This document shows, piece by piece, positions 61,976 through 64,000 of a DNA stretch of 64,000 nt. Position 1 is the first letter of the stretch. Each line of letters begins with the position of its first letter. This DNA is from Ruegeria lacuscaerulensis (GTDB lineage Bacteria > Pseudomonadota > Alphaproteobacteria > Rhodobacterales > Rhodobacteraceae). Below the pieces are notes generated by a model that was not told where the DNA came from, did no database searches, and was given only the letters and a program-made list of their open reading frames with translations. Where the stretch lies: contig NZ_WQDY01000004.1 in the NCBI RefSeq assembly GCF_013033355.1, forward strand, positions 124,001-188,000, in the 5' to 3' direction. A program made the translations under genes and the position numbers.

Positions 61976-63796
61976 CTACTCGGCAGCTACACCATCGGTG
62001 AACTGCAACCGCGCCAGACGTGCATACAGACCATCCTGCGCCACAAGATCATCATGAGTACCTTGCGCCACAATCTGACCTGCATCCATCACTACGATCC
62101 GGTCCGCCTTTTTCACGGTAGCCAGCCGGTGTGCGACGATCAACGTGGTGCGTCCCGCACGCATCTGATCCACAGCACCCTGCACCGCCCGCTCGCTTTC
62201 CGCATCCAGCGCCGAGGTCGCCTCGTCCAGCAGCAGAACTGGTGCATCGCGCAGGATGGCGCGCGCGATGGCGATGCGCTGTTTCTGGCCACCCGACAGC
62301 ATGACGCCCCGTTCGCCTACGAAACTGTCATAGCCTTCCGGCAATGCCGAAATGAAATCATGCGCGGCGGCGGCGCGGGCGGCGGCCTCGACTTCGGCAT
62401 CCGTTGCGTCCAATCGGCCAAAGCGGATGTTCTCACGGGCCGAAGCGGCAAAGATCGTGGGGTCTTGGGGGACCAGCGCCATGTGACGTCGAAATTCAGA
62501 TCGGTCCAAATCACGCAGGTCGACGCCATCCAGGCTTACCCCACCGGCATCCGGGTCGTAAAAACGTTGAATCATCTGAATGACAGTTGTTTTACCTGCC
62601 CCCGAAGGCCCGACAAAGGCGACCGTTTCGCCCGGGCTGACTGTCAGAGACATCTGATCCAGCGCGACCACATCCGGCCGCGCAGGATAGCGGAACGTCA
62701 CACCGTCGAACCGTATCTCGCCCCGCACGGGCGCGGGAAGGGCCTTGGCTTGCGTGGGGTCGTTCACGGTGTCCTGCGCGTTCAGCAATTCGACCAGACG
62801 CTCGGTTGCGCCGGCTGCACGTTGAAGTTCGCTCCAAATCTCTGACAAGGCCGCGACCGAGCCGGCCATGATGATCGAATAGATCACGAATTGGATCAAA
62901 ACACCTTCGGTCATCACACCGTTGCGAACGTCATTCGCGCCCATCCACAAAACGCCCACGATGCCAGAGAAGACCAGAAAAATCACGATCACAGTCAAAA
63001 CGGCACGGGTTTGGATACGGCGCAAAGAAACCTCATACGAAGTTTCCGTCATCTCTCCGAACTGGGCGCGGCTTGCTTGTTCGTGGGTAAAGGCCTGGAC
63101 GGTCTGAACCGCACCCAGCGCTTCGCCTGCGTTTCCGGACGAGGCTGCGATCCAGTCCTGGTTTTCGCGGCTGATCACGCGCAACCGGCGCCCCAACACC
63201 AAAATCGGCACCACAACCAGCGGAATCAGCAACAAAACCATCGCGGTCAGCTTGGCCGAAGTCAGCAGCATCAGCACCAAACCGCCAATGAACATCAGCA
63301 TGTTGCGCAACGCGATTGATACCGAAGAGCCCAGCACAGACTGGATCAACGTCGTGTCAGTGGTGATCCGGCTAAGGACTTCTCCGGTCATGATGCGTTC
63401 ATAGAATTCGGGGCTCATCCCGATGACGCGGTCGAACACGGCCTTACGAATGTCGGCCACGACGCGCTCACCCAACCGTGTCACCAGTGCATAGCGAATA
63501 CCTGTTCCGATGGCCAAGACACCGGCGATGCCCAGCGCAGCCAGAAAGTACCAATCCAGCAACTCGCCATCTTCGATGCGGAAGTTGTCCACCACCCGGC
63601 GCACGGCCAACGGCAGAGTCAATGTCATGCTGGCCGTTAGAATCAATGCCATTGTCGCGCCGATCATCAACAGCTTATAAGGCTTCATGAACGGCCACAA
63701 CGAGCCCAGAACGCCGATTTTTCTGGAACGCGCGCGCTCTTCGCTGGCGCCGGGCGCGGATTTTGCCGATGGACTGGCTGAGGCGTTTCTTGCCAT
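61976..63796 (-). CDS. MsbA-like ABC exporter half-transporter
   Basis: The 606-residue protein has six transmembrane helices in residues 30-330, followed by an ATPase domain with Walker A at 396-404 (GPSGAGKTT), signature LSGGQ at 500-504 and Walker B LLLDEATSALD. It functions as a homodimer, probably moving lipids or drugs outward. An extended Ala/Ser-rich N-terminus of about 25 residues precedes the first helix. It stands apart from the acyl-CoA synthetase gene by 152 bases. Confidence 0.93.
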   Translation of the reverse strand: MARNASASPSAKSAPGASEERARSRKIGVLGSLWPFMKPYKLLMIGATMALILTASMTLTLPLAVRRVVDNFRIEDGELLDWYFLAALGIAGVLAIGTGIRYALVTRLGERVVADIRKAVFDRVIGMSPEFYERIMTGEVLSRITTDTTLIQSVLGSSVSIALRNMLMFIGGLVLMLLTSAKLTAMVLLLIPLVVVPILVLGRRLRVISRENQDWIAASSGNAGEALGAVQTVQAFTHEQASRAQFGEMTETSYEVSLRRIQTRAVLTVIVIFLVFSGIVGVLWMGANDVRNGVMTEGVLIQFVIYSIIMAGSVAALSEIWSELQRAAGATERLVELLNAQDTVNDPTQAKALPAPVRGEIRFDGVTFRYPARPDVVALDQMSLTVSPGETVAFVGPSGAGKTTVIQMIQRFYDPDAGGVSLDGVDLRDLDRSEFRRHMALVPQDPTIFAASARENIRFGRLDATDAEVEAAARAAAAHDFISALPEGYDSFVGERGVMLSGGQKQRIAIARAILRDAPVLLLDEATSALDAESERAVQGAVDQMRAGRTTLIVAHRLATVKKADRIVVMDAGQIVAQGTHDDLVAQDGLYARLARLQFTDGVAAE

Positions 63797-63923
63797 GACT
63801 GGCCCTTACGTGGTGTTCGCGTTTATTTCAGCGCTTCTTGGCGATGACAGCGCGTGGGGTCAAGCTGCCATGGCAAAATCGAACACCAAACGGGCCTTTT
63901 GACGCAGAATTTTGGGGCTGACT

Positions 63924-63998
<75 letters not shown>

Positions 63999-64000
63999 TC

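Overview
The window looks like chromosome from a marine alphaproteobacterium of the Roseobacter group (Rhodobacterales), close to Ruegeria and its relatives. The evidence is the protein sequences (choline-O-sulfate genes, an ScfR-type propionyl-CoA regulator, gatCA without gatB, DUF1127 and DUF2927 proteins), high GC content with dense packing, an A-type RNase P RNA, and a short 3'-end repeat that I associate with this group. No phage, insertion sequence, integrase or CRISPR array is visible. All assignments come from reading the translated sequence; nothing was searched.

Layout. 0-3.2 kb: start of pccB (propionyl-CoA carboxylase beta), a Bcr/CflA efflux gene, and the PccR-like regulator with TTTGCAAA-type sites. 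3.2-7.5 kb: betI-betC-betA, turning choline-O-sulfate into betaine aldehyde, with an operator-like palindrome. 7.5-11.3 kb: EamA exporter, the divergent argO/argP-like pair and an MFS protein. 11.4-20 kb: YebC, two SLC13 permeases with RCK-C domains, a glutamine amidotransferase, a bile-acid-type symporter coupled to an FAD dehydrogenase, and a META-domain protein. 20-27.3 kb: YmdB-like phosphoesterase, 5-formyl-THF cyclo-ligase, MgtE, guanine deaminase facing an 8-oxoguanine deaminase, HisN and a small XRE regulator. 27.6-33.9 kb: quinone oxidoreductase, LysR, DUF1127, Bax-inhibitor-1 protein, L33, and a DUF1326-DUF2182-GYD block. 34-37.7 kb: rnpB with a well-formed promoter, a peptidoglycan amidase, an excalibur lipoprotein and gatCA.

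37.9-42.5 kb: small secreted protein, DUF4202, ceramidase-like protein, UPF0173 hydrolase, an NTF2-like/adenylate cyclase fusion, tadA and an RluB-type pseudouridine synthase. 42.5-48.5 kb is the most interesting region: seven tightly spaced co-directional genes encoding a 29-residue membrane microprotein, XpaC-like protein, TelA, a DUF2927 lipoprotein, an SPFH-GYF protein, a four-helix membrane protein and a double zinc-ribbon membrane protein. The order and content suggest a TelA/XpaC pair joined to a YdjI-YdjH-YdjG-like SPFH module, plausibly an envelope-stress or membrane-integrity complex.

48.6-64 kb: nitroreductase, dtd, glycerate 2-kinase, a CocE/NonD hydrolase followed by a complete peptide-type ABC importer with fused ATPases, a phosphodiesterase, an HSL-type esterase with a long-chain acyl-CoA synthetase, an MsbA-like exporter and tRNA-Gly(UCC). 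A short 3'-end repeat occurs three times (after pccR, after the 8-oxoguanine deaminase, after the amidase), always in the same orientation relative to the gene it follows.
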